Below are positions 1-10,628 of a DNA stretch of 64,000 bases, in pieces. The translations under genes were made by a program, and so were the position numbers. Where the stretch lies: the NCBI GenBank assembly GCA_002049455.2, contig KV918766.1, positions 310,001 to 374,000 on the forward strand, written 5' to 3'. This DNA comes from Porphyra umbilicalis (taxonomy: Eukaryota > Rhodophyta > Bangiophyceae > Bangiales > Bangiaceae). Position 1 is the first letter of the stretch; the number at the start of each line of letters is the position of its first letter. The notes below the pieces were generated by a model that made no database searches, was not told the origin of the DNA, and saw nothing but the letters and a program-made list of their open reading frames with translations.

Positions 1-807
1 TTTGGGCGCGGCGACCCGGACGAGCCGAGGAGGGTGTCCGTGTCTAGAGCGCAATGCCTGCGGCACTATGCGCTATTGTCGTCTCGCCGATTTGCGCAAG
101 ATACGGTGTACCCACTTGTGGCGTTTGACATTGTCGCGCGGCACATGGCGCTGAGCCGCGCGACGCTTAATTGTCGGATGGGCGGAGCGGAGCAGAACGT
201 CGCCGTTGCGCATGTGTCGGAGAGCCAGCTGGCGGCGTTGCTTGAGTACGACGCATCTTGTTTGGCAGCTGCACGCAACAATGAACCGCGGCCGGGCGTC
301 CCCCCTACCCTCGGCTCTGCGAAGGTGCTGTCCAATCGGGTGCGTGCCGCAGCTGGATACGCGCCGGGCTCCAACGCGCAGCGTCAAGTGCAGCAACGCC
401 GCGGGTTTGGGTTGCAGACGCTGTTCGGCAGCGCCTTCGTGTTTGTGATGGCGAGCCCGAAGGACAATGGGTCGCTTACGGTTGCGTACTTGGCCGGTGA
501 CGTCGAGGCTTCGAAGCTGATACACGTCGGGTCTCGGGACCTTCCAGCGCAGGCACAGCGGTTTGCTTCATCGGCCAAGGACCCCGTGGCGGCTGCAAGG
601 TATTTTCACCGTGCGTCTACGACGTTTTTTGAGGTCCTTCTTGGGTATGACATGGATGGCCAACGGCCGCTGGCCCGTGGTGGCATCTTTGGGCACCTAG
701 AGGCGCTGATAGCTGGTGTAGAGACGCAGGGGGACGGGACGCTCCACTTCCACGCGCTGGGGTGGATCCAAGGGACCCCGCGACTGTTTTCGGGAGTTGC
801 GTACTAA
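1..807 (+). pseudogene. Helitron Rep domain, N-terminal part (partial)
   Basis: Reading frame open from base 1, so the true start is outside the window. The first residues match the conserved Helitron opening (GRGDPDEPRR, then SSRRFAQDTVYPLVAFDI). Near the end, LHFHALGW holds the two-histidine metal-binding motif of rolling-circle initiators (HFH codons at 745-753). The frame ends at 807, but the Helitron reading clearly continues in another frame from about 782 (FRELRTKLEDAF), so a single-base indel in the T run at 787-790 is the likely break. In an intact element this protein nicks and joins DNA strands during rolling-circle transposition. Confidence 0.82.
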
Positions 808-2806
808 GCTGGAAGATGCTTTCTACTGTGAGGCGTTCACTGCGTTCGCAGACGGCGTGCAGCAGCAGTCGGTGCCGTTGACCGTGGCCAAGAACTGCAC
901 GCAGTGCGCGTTTCCAGGGAACGAGATTGTCGCAGTTGCTCCCGGGCCGGGGGCCTTTCGCAAGCGGGGCGGTGGCGCGGTGGCGGTCACGGCGCGTTGT
1001 ATGCAGTGTTCGGCGGACTTTGTGCACGACGACCTGCTCGGCATGGCGTTGAGACGCGCGCTAGGGGACTTGCTGGGCGAGCCGGTGAGTGCGCAGGATG
1101 TCGAGATGCTGCTGCGGCCTCTGGTAAACCTGCCTCCGCACGCGTGGGTCGAACTGGCGGTGGGCAAGATTGCAATGGAGGATGAGGACGTGCGGCGCCG
1201 ATAGCTCGCGGAAGCGATTATCACCACCTACATGGTGGTCCACTGCAACGTACAGCTCTGGCAACATTGTGATTCGTGCTTTAAGAAGTCGCGGCGCACG
1301 GGCGATCTTGAGGAGGGGTTGTGTCGGTACCTGTATCCCCGAGAGCCGACGAAAGTGACGGTGATTGACAAGCAGATGTCCGTTTTGCCGCGAAGGGCAA
1401 TTGGGTCCGAGTACGTCATCGCCTACTCATCGACAATCATGCTCGTGATGCCAACGAACCACGACATCCGCCTGTCGGCCGGGCCGGACGTAATGTACTA
1501 CGCGCTGAAGTACGCGTTGAAGGACCAGCAGGCGATCACCAACAGCGCGTTGTTGGTGACGGTGTTCCAGCGGCGCCTCCGCCGGGACGCAGCCCTCCTT
1601 CCAGCGTCGGATGATGTGTTGGCGCGGCGGCGGGTATGCTCCCTCGTGTACGCCGTGAACAAGACGCAGGAGGTCGCGGCGCCGTTGGTGGCGCACTTTC
1701 TTCTCGATGGTGACGGCGTCTACGTGTCACACAGGTTTGCGCCGGTGCTGCTTGGTCAGGCGCTCGCCAGTCACGAGAGCGAAGAGCACGAGTGTACAGT
1801 TCAGCAGTCGGCGACGGGTGCTACACTCTGCGCTGGCATGGAGGACTACATGTGTCGGCCAACCGAGCTGGAGAACGTGCCGTTGTATTGGTACATTGCC
1901 CACTTTGAGAAGGTCAAGGCGTCTGCGAGTCGCGGTGATCGCGTCGACGGAGCCGACATTGAGTCGGGCGCCGAGGATGGCGACGAGGCGGCGAACGCGG
2001 CGCACTCCACAGCAAACAGGATGCGCTTGATCTGCGGGCATCCTCAAGCGGCAACTCATGTCGTTGTGGAGCGGGCCAAGCTCGTCGTGCCAGACATCAC
2101 TGGTCCACGCGTGCCGGACCAGTCCGCTTTTGCGGACCCTCCAATGTCGGAGCACGACATTGTCGCAGCGGAGCGGTATGCCCTCATTGCACTCACCTTG
2201 TTTTGTCCATATCGCAGGCGTGTAAGTGCCGGACCGTTGTGCGCATCGCTCCACGAGGAGCTGGCGCGCTGGCGGGCTGATGAACGTGGGGTCTGGCTCG
2301 CCAGATCCATTCTGGTGCTTGGTCACGCTCAAGACTACTTCAAGGCGAAGAACGCGGAGAAGGAGGGCACCCAACGGCAACAGGACACATTGCGGGATCG
2401 GGTTGGTGACGCACTTAACGCCGATGGTTCCGCAACTGGCCTCGACGGTGTGACGGCTGCCGATGAGCATGCAGTAGCGGATGTCAGTGACGACGTAGAC
2501 GTGCCATGTGCGCCAGAGGACGTGCACGAGGTCATTGCAGACACGTGGACGCGGAGGCGCCGGCGTGTGGAGGGCCTTCTGGACTCTGTTCATCGAGCTG
2601 CAGATTTGGCTGGGCTGCGGGGGGTGTCGAGCGCAGTGGGGCAGCAGTCGGTGATTTTCGGTGGTGCTGACCGCGTCCGCGTGCAGCGCATCGAGGGTGT
2701 GCTCAACAAGGCCCGGCGAGGTGCTGCCGTCGTAGATGCTGACAAATCCACCGCCGATGGTGTCGGCGGGAACGTGGACGCTGGTGTTCGCGAACACGGT
2801 GTCTGA
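782..2806 (+). pseudogene. Helitron Rep domain, C-terminal part and linker
   Basis: Continues the Rep protein after the frameshift. A TAG at 1202-1204 interrupts it, but the same frame runs on through HCNVQLWQHCDSCFK and CRYLYPREP, both typical of the Helitron cysteine/histidine region. NHDIRLS is followed by YYALKYALK (codons about 1496-1522), which fits the Helitron Y-x3-Y-x2-K catalytic tyrosine motif. The stretch after residue 250 or so of the second segment is a poorly conserved linker between Rep and helicase. The segment ends at a TGA (2804-2806), after which the same frame continues directly into the helicase. Decay by point mutation is the simplest reading. Confidence 0.78.
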
Positions 2807-4627
2807 GGCGGTGGTACGGCAACTGTTGAGCTGCTGACGGTGGCGTTGGGGCAACGGCGGCAGCGGTCGGAGCTGTCCGACAATGAGATTAGCTCCATTG
2901 AGCAGCGGCATGGTGCGGCGTCCTTCTTGTCGCTGAAGGAGGTGTCCGTTGCGGCTGGGCTCAACACCGAGCAGCACGTGGCATTTTGCCTCGCCAGGTC
3001 GCAGCTGCTCATGGATTTCAAGGAGGGAGTCGCTGGCGGCCCACGGCGCGGCCTGCCTCAGCACATCATCCTGCACGGTCAGGCCGGCACCGGCAAGTCG
3101 CGGGTGTTGTCCTGTTTGACGACGCTGTGCGAGTCGTGGCGGCAGAGCGAGTCGCTGATGCTGATGGCCCCGACCGGTCTCGCGGCCGCCAACATTGGTG
3201 GCCAGACGGTCCAGTCGGCGGTAAGATTCGGGCCGTGGAGCGTGCGGACGGGGGTGGGGGGCAACGCGCTTCCCAAGCGCCAAGAACAAGAGCTGCTCAC
3301 CAAGTAGACACCTGTGCGCATGGTGGCCATTGTCGAGATGTCGATGGTGGACACGCAGTTGCTCCATCAGATCCACGCGCGGCTGCAGCTGGTGAAGGGG
3401 AGCACGGACGACTTTGGGGGCATCAATATTGTCCTTAGCGGTGACCTGACGCAGCTCCCGCCCATTGTACGACAGCCGTTGTACATGCCTTTCAAGAAGG
3501 TAAGGCCGGGAGCCGTGGTTGAGATTGACGGGCACGGCTTGTACCTACTTTTCAAAAAGGCGGTGATGCTCGAGCGCAACATGCGCGCGGCGGTCGACCC
3601 AGATTGGACGGATGTACTTTCCCGTATGCGGTTGGGAGTGAGTATGTCGGCGGATCGCGCATTTTTGCGCGGCCTCTCGGGCTCTCGAGAGCGCCTGCAG
3701 GTGGGGTAAGAGGAGGTGGCCGCGGCGGCTGCGTCGACGAGCGCTGTGGGCGTTGTTGATCATACGCCTCTGTCACTGTTGTGTCTAGTGATCGTGGCCC
3801 CCAACCGAGAGTGCTACGACGTGATTTGGTCGGTGGTTCAGGCGACAGCCGAGCGCAACCGAGATCCCCGTCGGCGACCTGTGATTATTCCCGCGGTGTT
3901 CAATCCCCAGCCGGCATCTCGTGGCTCGTCGGCCACGGCGTCGCGGCCGCCGTCGGCGGCCACCCTGGAGTCCCTCTTTGGTAAAGACGACGTGCTCCGC
4001 TTGAAGCCCTTGTTGCATATCGTGCATAATCTCCCGTACATGTGTTCCGCCAACCTGTGCGTCGCCTTGAAGGTTGCAAAAGGGACGCTGTGCCACCCTG
4101 TGCTGGTGCAGTTCCCGGCGTCGTGTACGTTTGATGAGCGCTTCATCGGAACGTCGTCATTTGACGAGGCGTCTGCCCCAGCAGAGGTCATCTGGGCGCG
4201 CATTCCTGGGCAAGACTTTTCTTCGCGCTTTCAGCAGCCGGCTGGCCTTGCGAGAGACGCTTTTACTTTGCTGCCGGTGATCAACAGTGGCGTCGTGCAG
4301 ATGTCAAACCGCAAGGTGTCGGTCTCTGTACGGCAGTTCCCCATCACCCCGGCGTGCGCCATCACGGTTTTTAAGTGCCAAGGGTTGACTCTGCCTGCTA
4401 TGGCGGTGAGCCGTCTGCGCTCCCCACGGATGAGAAAACCTCGCACGGCTTTGTACGTTGCATCGCCGCGCACCAGAGAGTCGCGATGCAAGATTTTCCT
4501 GCACACTCCGACAGACGCGGACCTGCAGTTCTTCAAGCCTCCCCCGTCGTTGTTGCGTGAACTGGAGCGTTTGGCAGGCCTGGCGGTCAAGACAGTGGAG
4601 GAGTTTGGGCGGGATGGGAGGGTGTAA
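2807..4627 (+). pseudogene. Helitron PIF1-like helicase domain
   Basis: SF1 helicase in the same frame as the upstream Rep, broken by TAG 3305 and TAA 3707. Walker A GQAGTGKS is intact (3077-3100), followed by LMAPTGLAAANIGG (motif Ia type). The Walker B equivalent reads IVEMSMVD: the expected aspartate before the glutamate is valine (codon 3332-3334), so ATPase activity would be lost even without the stops. GDLTQLPPI is motif III, and ITPACAITVFKCQGLTL near 4340-4390 is the motif VI region. Stop TAA at 4625-4627. In intact Helitrons this domain unwinds donor DNA behind the Rep nick. Confidence 0.83.
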
Positions 4628-5354
4628 GGGACGTTGCGGAGGGGTCAGCGGGGGCTTCGACGACGTGGATTGGTAGGTGCGCCCCACGGAGGCGTGAGCG
4701 GGCAAACGTACACAACCAACTGGGGATGACGAGCAGCGGTCACATGGCTGGTGTCAATAGTCTTGGTCATGGTCAGATGGGCACGGAGGCCGCTGCGTCC
4801 ATCAGCGTGGGTCAGACTAGCTTCGTCGATGTACTAAGCATGAGCATGCCGGAAGATTAGGGGCGATGGTCAAGTTCGCTGGGCCGTAAACAGCAACAAG
4901 CACAGCTCACCCTGGACTGTCAGCAACTGTTTCGGGCCAATTCCGGCAGCTTGCCGCCCTGCGGTTCCAGCCAAGCTGTGGCGCATAATAGATGAGTTGG
5001 CCGGTCGCGCGTGCCGGTGCAGAGAGCGGACCTCGAGCGTGCGTGACACCGTTCCCAATTACATGGAAACGTCGTCGCGACCGGCCGAAGTGCCAGCTGG
5101 TGCGTGCCAGACCGAAGGCCTGCCAGCGCCGTCTCGGCGGCTCCGTTCGTTTTCATGCTGCACGTGTGGGGTCGTGGATCGTCCTGGGTGCCCAGCCGCC
5201 CCTTCCACCATGACGGCTTCTCCGGCTGCGCTGCGGTGGCGTGGACCAGACTCAGCTTGCGTTCGGGACGGCGACGCCGCTCCCCCTCCCCTGTCAGATG
5301 GCGACCGCTCTTCCGGCAGCACTCTGCCCAGCGGGCATTGCTCGTGTCTGAGGA
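4628..5354. other. Helitron 3' flank, no clear gene
   Basis: The helicase frame stays open for about 33 codons past its stop, then ends. A 44-codon reading frame starts with ATG at 4726 and ends at TAG 4858-4860; it is Ser/Met/Gly-rich and unlike anything recognised, possibly a frameshifted tail of the helicase. From about 5280 the sequence becomes C/T-rich, which resembles the leaders in front of other genes in this window and supports a start downstream. No Helitron-type terminal hairpin was identified. Confidence 0.4.
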
Positions 5355-6953
5355 GTGTTCCCTGCGGCCCCCTCTATTGCCTCTCTCCTCCCCCTCCCGC
5401 ACGCCGTTCCTGTCTCGGTGTCCGCTTGCCGTGGGAGAAACTGTTATGTGCGGTCCGGTTTGCCGGCATGGTTCGGTGGACTGGGGGCCTCAGCGTCGTC
5501 GTCCACCGCGCCGTTGTCGTTGGTCACGTTCACCGTTTGTGTGGCTCTGGCGTTGACGATGACCCCCACTACGGTCGTTCCGGAGCTTGGTGACGCTGCT
5601 CCCGGCGATGAATACGCCGTGTCTCCGTGGACGGGCAGGAGGGCAGTCGCTCGGCCTCGACAATTCGTGTGTCTACGTGTGGAATCTGGCCTACTCGCTC
5701 GCCGAGCTGTTGCCGTCGTGGTGGAGTCTATGTCTGGGTGTGAGCTCTATTGCCACCCGCGCGAGGAGCGGGATGGAGACGTTGAGGTGTTCCGCTTTTC
5801 CCAGAACCTACGCCGAGAGGGACGACGCGCGTGCGTGTTTTTGTTTGTGCACAATGATGTCTATGAGGGAAACCACAACCCCCTTTTGAATTCCCTTCGT
5901 GACTTTAACGAGCGCCAGGCGCGCAGCATGCTGACGGGTCTGGTAATGATTTGTGCCTCGTACGAGCCCGCGTTCATGGCGATGATGCAGGAGCCAAGCA
6001 TCCCGCGCCCACGGCCGGTGGGCCGGCCTTACTGGGGCTTGGGTACCCGCAAGAGGGCTCTGTCGCCCGAGAAAGTGCGCCACGAGGTGGGAGGTCGTGC
6101 GTCTTCAAGCGCATCGTGCGCCATCGGTGCCGGCCCTGCTCCCGTGCGGAGCGCAGGGCATCCGCCTGGTGTCGTGGCCCCAGCTGTGCGACGTCAGCTT
6201 CATTGGGATGGGCAGGCGAACGGGCCAGCTGCAATGCGTGTGACGGAGTCGCCGACGTCGGCGACGTCGCAGGCGGCAGTCGACGCTGAGGTGGCGTCTG
6301 CGACGCAAGCGTTCCTAGGCTCGTTAGCCGAGGATGAGGAGGACAAGTCGGGCCCGCCAGTTCTGACCGGGCCCAAGGCGGTCAACAACGATATCACCGT
6401 TGAGAACAAGGAGCTGGGGGCGTCGGCGAAGGTACGCAAGCGCAACGGTGGTGATGTCGGTGTCGGGGTAAGCGCCCACGTGAACTCGGTGCTGCACCAA
6501 CACGAAGCGGACCGCAGTATATTCGAGAAGGGGGTGACGGACGGGACGGCGGCAATGTGCGCGGGGTCACCGCGTGTCGCTGGCGGCAACGCGGGCAAGG
6601 ACAAGGTGCCTAGCTACAGTGAGACAGTGGAGATGACGGAGAAGAAGGTGGCGAACGGGGCGGAGGCGTCACGCGCAGGGTCACCGCGTGGTGCTGGCGG
6701 CGAAGCGAGCAAGGACAAGGTGCCAAGTGACGGTGCGGCAGTGGCCATGTCGGAGAAGAAGGCGGCGGACAGGACGGCGCCGTCTTCGCGCGGGTGCTCT
6801 TTGCGTGGTGCAGGCGGCGACATGCGCATTATGGTGTTGCCGAGAAAGAACAGCGGCGTGCTGGACAAAGTGGGTGTGGTGACTGCGGGCGCTGGCTCTA
6901 TGGTTGATGAGACCCCGGAGCCGCCCCGTCGTCGGTCGGTCCGTCGCGGCTAG
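5355..6953 (+). CDS. hypothetical protein with three 38-residue repeats
   Basis: Open reading frame of 532 codons; the upstream part lies in a C/T-rich leader, so an in-frame ATG at 5559 (MTPTTVVPELGD) is a more plausible start, giving about 465 residues. The middle holds a folded-looking segment (ELYCHPREERDGDVEVFRF, then a helical LNSLRDFNERQARSMLTG region). The C-terminal third is disordered and has three tandem copies of a 114-bp unit (about 6540-6881; each with a SPR-x-AGG core and KDKVP). No family recognised. It lies 0.7 kb after the Helitron helicase on the same strand, so it may be Helitron cargo or an accessory protein; that is inference. It could also be an unrelated host gene. Confidence 0.5.
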   Translation: MFPAAPSIASLLPLPHAVPVSVSACRGRNCYVRSGLPAWFGGLGASASSSTAPLSLVTFTVCVALALTMTPTTVVPELGDAAPGDEYAVSPWTGRRAVARPRQFVCLRVESGLLARRAVAVVVESMSGCELYCHPREERDGDVEVFRFSQNLRREGRRACVFLFVHNDVYEGNHNPLLNSLRDFNERQARSMLTGLVMICASYEPAFMAMMQEPSIPRPRPVGRPYWGLGTRKRALSPEKVRHEVGGRASSSASCAIGAGPAPVRSAGHPPGVVAPAVRRQLHWDGQANGPAAMRVTESPTSATSQAAVDAEVASATQAFLGSLAEDEEDKSGPPVLTGPKAVNNDITVENKELGASAKVRKRNGGDVGVGVSAHVNSVLHQHEADRSIFEKGVTDGTAAMCAGSPRVAGGNAGKDKVPSYSETVEMTEKKVANGAEASRAGSPRGAGGEASKDKVPSDGAAVAMSEKKAADRTAPSSRGCSLRGAGGDMRIMVLPRKNSGVLDKVGVVTAGAGSMVDETPEPPRRRSVRRG

Positions 6954-7050
6954 GGCGGTGTTTCGTGGTGAGTGTTAGTGTAGCAGTGTGTCTACGCTTC
7001 GTGATACCCCGGCGCCGTCGCGCCGTCGGTCTGTCCGTTGCCCCCTAGGG
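6876..7050 (+). repeat. direct duplication of about 90 bp at the end of the repeat-protein gene
   Basis: The last coding segment (6876-6955, ending with an Arg-rich RRRSVRRG tail) is followed by a diverged copy at about 6966-7048. Both share a gagacCCCGGaGCCG / gataCCCCGGCGCCG core followed by a CGTCGGTCtGTCCG stretch. The second copy lies after the stop, so the duplication extended past the coding end. Confidence 0.6.
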
Positions 7051-8377
7051 AGGCGTGATACCGGATGTGTTAGATGGCGTCTCTCGTGCTGTGCTGGTAG
7101 GACGATGCAGTTGTGTTGTATGAAAAGTATGCATGTACCCTTTTGTTTGCTCAAGCACACTTACTCGTGCTCAGAGAAGCTGTTTCGGCGGGTGGGCCGA
7201 TTGGGGCGGCCATTGATCCGATGTCTTGGTGCTGGGCAATCAAAGAGAGGCGCAAGGAAACCTCATGTGCAATTAGCAGCACTTCGTGTGGCAGCCTGCG
7301 CACTCACATTGGCGCCGCAAATTGGACGGCCGTGCATATCAGCGAAGGTACTTGTGTGCGTGCTTTTGTCAGCATGCCGAGTCGGCCTGCACTGAGGCCT
7401 GTCAGTGGCTGCTGCAACAGCACCTCCCTCGACGGCCACGGACGCACCGCGCAGCAGAGTGGGGTGCATCCCGGGGGACGGCAACCACTCCCTGGAATCC
7501 GTAGTGCCGGGCTGTTTGGAAGCTTCCACACCGACGCAGGGTGGCGTCCGGTTCCAACGGTGGATGCTTTTGGGTCGCCGCGGAGGACCGCCGGGCGATT
7601 GGCGTCGGTGGCGGCGATGGTGCGGGAGAAGAGGAGGGGCTCCGCCGCGCGTCGTCTCCGGCGCGGAGCGCCATCTCCGCGGCCGCTGTAGCGCGTGCGG
7701 CTGCCCAGGTTGCGGCGGTGGCGACGACGCTGCGGGAGGCGGGGGGGTGTTGCGCGGGGCATGGTCTCCGCGGCCGTTGCAATGGCGCGGGTGGAACCAC
7801 AACGGATTGGGTGGCGGGGATGTGAGGTCAGTGGCGCTCATTAGCGCCCGGTGGCGCGCTGGTGACCTGCCAGTGGCGGAATTCTGGGACCGCCGCCAAT
7901 ATGAGGACCGCCGAGGGCGGCGGCCCGGGGAAAGTGCGCCGGTGACGACGCGGCGGGAGGAGGGGGGGGTGTGGCGCGGGGCGTCGTGTCCGCGGTCGTT
8001 CCAGCAGAGGCGGGGGGCCGGGCCAAATGACGGCGAGAGCAACCGCGTGGGCGGACGCCATCTACCGCCGGGCCCCGCCCGACGCAGGTGGGAGCATGCC
8101 CGTGCCGTTGCAGTGGCGTCCGCGCACGCACGTACTGTGCCAGGTGGGCAGGTGGGGAGCTCTGGTGGAGAACCGTGGTGGGGGGCGGAGGCGGCTGTGG
8201 TGACGAGCGCGGTGGCGGGCGTCGGTGGAGGGGTGGGGCGGGCACCTTGACTTGAATAAGAACTCGGTGAGGGCCTCCTCCGCCTCAGACATTCACTCCG
8301 CCCACCTTTCCCGGTCGTCTTCCTGCTCCCCCTACCCACTCTGGCCCGTTGTCTTCCCTCCCCCCCAGCTCCCCGCC
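6954..8377. other. GC-rich stretch with degenerate tandem repeat, no assignable gene
   Basis: Both strands are open over long distances (about 7405-8250 on + and 7263-8339 on -), as expected of GC-rich sequence lacking stops; neither translation shows a recognisable domain. A loose tandem repeat is visible: a segment running from GACGACG-C-GCGGGAGG through a G run to GTCTCCGCGGCCGTT occurs near 7720 and again near 7943, with a more diverged copy near 7613. From 8280 to 8377 the sequence is C/T-rich and ends in a good ATG context at 8378. Confidence 0.45.
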
Positions 8378-9178
8378 ATGGTGTACCGGCCGGAGGTGGT
8401 CATCATGCACTTCCCGTAAGAGTCCGTTTCCGGCGGCGCGCTGACCATCACTGAGAACACGCAAGGCCATACCTTCTCGGACAACATGGTCGGCATCCCG
8501 ATGACCATCAACTACGTGCGCATGCGGCGCGACAATGTCGGGGTTGTAGTCGCCGGGCCCGCCAACCATGCGATGCACGTCACGGGGGCGCACCCGGCCA
8601 ACGGGCGGCATGTGCGGCTGGACCTGTCAACGACGCGCAGCTGGACGGGGTCGCACACGTCGTCCTTCCTCTACGATTCGATGACACGACTGGGCTCGCC
8701 CATCCCGCAAGCGCCCGCCTACCATACGGAGGTGTGCGTTCGTCCTGCGTGCGGGATATCCGTGTACCGCGTCAAGGTCTTCGGGAGCGAATCGGCAGCG
8801 ATGCTGTGGAAGCAAGCAGACCGCGTCGCGCCGCGCATGAGCGCTGGGCCGGCCTTCGGCCGTGTTTTGGACTACGACGACGTGGCCGTCTCTGGACAGG
8901 CCTACAGCCTCGTGTCCGGCGTCACGGACGTGTACCTCACACCGGGGGCTGTGCTTATTCGTCCGCGCACCTATTGGAGCACGAAGTTTGAGAACCTTGT
9001 GTTGTCGGTGCTTACTAATGCTGCGCGGGCCGACCTTCGTTCTTGGCCCGAGTGCGCGGCGGGCGCTGCGGTGCGGCAGACGGATTTCTCCGACTCTGGT
9101 AATGACGTTGATTACAACGTGGGCGAGTCCGACGAAGAAGATGACGAGGACGAGGATGGGCCTGTGGGGATTGTGTGA
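8378..9178 (+). pseudogene. unknown protein with acidic C-terminus, interrupted by one stop
   Basis: ATG at 8378 follows a C/T-rich leader in a strong gccATGg context. The frame reads 13 codons to TAA 8417-8419, then continues uninterrupted in the same frame to TGA at 9176-9178 (the longest uninterrupted piece starts at ATG 8486, 230 residues). The TAA sits inside GTAAGAG, a good 5' splice-site sequence, so an unrecognised intron is an alternative to a nonsense mutation. The protein has a mixed beta-rich body (for example GVTDVYLTPGAVLIRPRTYW) and a very acidic tail (SDEEDDEDEDG). No family recognised. Its position after the Helitron and the repeat-protein gene makes a transposon-accessory role possible. 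Confidence 0.5.
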
Positions 9179-9345
9179 TGAGGACATTGGTGTAGCGGGG
9201 TCGTGCAGTGTGGGGTCTGTGGGGTCCGTTTGTCACACGAAAGCCGGCGGGGCGCTTGTGTCTCGCACACAGCGCAGAAGTGAAAGCAGTGTCCCCGAGA
9301 TCGCGGTGGTTATAGGTTGGTTCAATTGAACCCGGCGGCATGGCA

Positions 9346-9710
9346 AGTCCAGGGTGTTTTCGCGAACGCGCCTTTCAGTACAGCCCACGCGCCCGACCAG
9401 ATCGACGTTTCCGGGGGTCTGAACGCATCACCCTCATTCTGAGGCAGCTGACCCGGATGTTCTACGAAACGTGACGTACGGCCTCCGTCTGACCGCGTCT
9501 GACATGCTACAGACGAGAAAAACTGCAGAAGCTGTTGGACGCATGTTGCGCACCGAACCATACCAAAACGACCCGCTGCAGTGATCGATACACTGCGTAC
9601 CGCCCGAAAAGGTGTGCACACGGGGCAAACAGCAAGTACTCTCGCGCGTGCACTAGAAAAAAAAAGTCATGTGTGTGACCCCATGCGCGTGTTGATAAGT
9701 ACCCTAAACT
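9346..9710 (+). repeat. family A repeat, copy 1 (MITE-like, 365 bp)
   Basis: Starts AGTCCAGGGT and ends ACCCTAAACT, an imperfect 10-bp terminal inverted repeat (the second copy at 20.66 kb ends in the perfect complement ACCCTGGACT). The body from about 9389 matches 20656-20975 at roughly 85-90 percent in the same orientation, including the shared block CACTGCGTACCGCCCGAAAA. Non-coding. No target-site duplication was convincing. Confidence 0.7.
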
Positions 9711-10213
9711 AAAGGCCAGGGAATTCCCTTTCATCGTCCACCACTATCTGTTTGCGTCCCCTTTTTACTCAGGGGCGGTTCATACACAGCTTGTGCCACT
9801 GGTTGCTCTGTCAACGCGTCTAGATTTATCATCGCTTGGGTAAATGCAGGCGTGTGCGTCGGGGTGGTGGGGGACTACGACGTTGTTGAGTAGGGGTAGA
9901 TGGTGGACAGTAGCCGGGACGCTGGGGAACTGGAGGGGGGGGATGGAGGGGGACAATCAAAAGGGGGGGGAGACGGGGGCGGCGGGGGGAATGGGGGGGA
10001 GAAAACCAGATGGGGGGGGAGACGAGGGCGGCAACGGCGCGGGAGGGGGGGAGCGAGCAGACGAGCGTGGTGCCGTTGGAACAATGTTCTGGTTCTACGT
10101 ACACGTGGAACACAGAAGTTCAGAGGAGCTTTCGAGTACTTGGGACAAGGGATTGCTCAATACGCGAAACGTGGCTGTAATGCACCGTGATTACGCGTGA
10201 CGCATCACAGGGG
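9711..10213. other. G-rich tract, no gene
   Basis: Between about 9920 and 10060 the + strand is dominated by runs of G (8-10 nt) with interspersed A, giving open frames on both strands that are low-complexity Gly/Pro/Arg. Nothing coding is supported. The strand asymmetry could form G-quadruplexes, which I cannot test here. Confidence 0.5.
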
Positions 10214-10221
10214 CTGATTTC

Positions 10222-10320
10222 CAGAGGTGTGATTTTAATCATCAGCCCCATGATGTAAAAGGGTTATAATCATTAAAATCATCATGATTGTAACAAAATA
10301 AAAATCACCTGCCACCTCTG
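10222..10320. mobile_element. hAT-type MITE, 99 bp, with perfect 8-bp target duplication
   Basis: An AT-rich island in GC-rich DNA. It begins CAGAGGTG and ends CACCTCTG, a perfect 8-bp terminal inverted repeat with the hAT-typical CAG start; similarity continues inward (TGATTTT on the left, the inverted AAAATCA on the right, offset by a few bases). It is flanked by identical 8-bp direct repeats CTGATTTC at 10214-10221 and 10321-10328, the target-duplication length of hAT elements. It has no coding capacity, so it must have been moved in trans. The perfect duplication implies a recent insertion. Confidence 0.9.
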
Positions 10321-10628
10321 CTGATTTCATGTCTTTCACGTCATGCAGGGCGTATTACACAACGTGGAAATCTGCACCCTCGTTCTCCTTGCTCAAACAA
10401 ACATCCCCAAATGACCACAAGAACGCTCCGTTTGGGGACCTCCCTCCAGCGCACGGCGTCGGCAAATCCACTTGAGTTTCGGCATGCAGCTGTCTTCACC
10501 CTCGGTGTGGATCCCAGCAACGCTCTCCGCCACCCTTCCACTTCCCGCAGTTACTCTCTGTCACCCCCGCACTGCAGCACCCTGTCTTTTGTTGCACCCT
10601 CTCCTTCCCCCTACAGTTCCCTGTCCCC
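10321..10628. promoter_or_regulatory. C/T-rich leader in front of the hAT transposase
   Basis: From about 10500 to 10628 the + strand is pyrimidine-rich (cccttccacttcccgc, ctctccttccccctac) up to the ATG at 10629. The same composition precedes the ATGs at 8378, 14829, 24502 and 60524, so it probably marks the promoter/5' UTR of this genome. No TATA box is evident. Confidence 0.4.

Larger units (their letters stand above)
1..4627 (+). mobile_element. Helitron (autonomous-type, decayed, open at left edge)
   Basis: One continuous Rep-helicase coding region of a rolling-circle Helitron, cut by the left edge of the window. Order seen: Helitron_like_N region, HxH rolling-circle motif, paired-tyrosine motif, then a PIF1-like SF1 helicase. 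It carries one frameshift near 787-790 and four in-frame stops (1202, 2804, 3305, 3707), yet the frame between the stops stays conserved, so decay is fairly recent or some breaks are introns. Helitron ends (5' TC, 3' hairpin plus CTRR) were not located; the right boundary is therefore unknown and could lie well beyond 4627. Confidence 0.85.

Noticed and set aside
3706..3788. 84-bp intron in the Helitron helicase (GTAAGA...TGTCTAG)
   Set aside because: Splicing there would put the downstream helicase in the wrong frame; the interval itself continues the correct frame.
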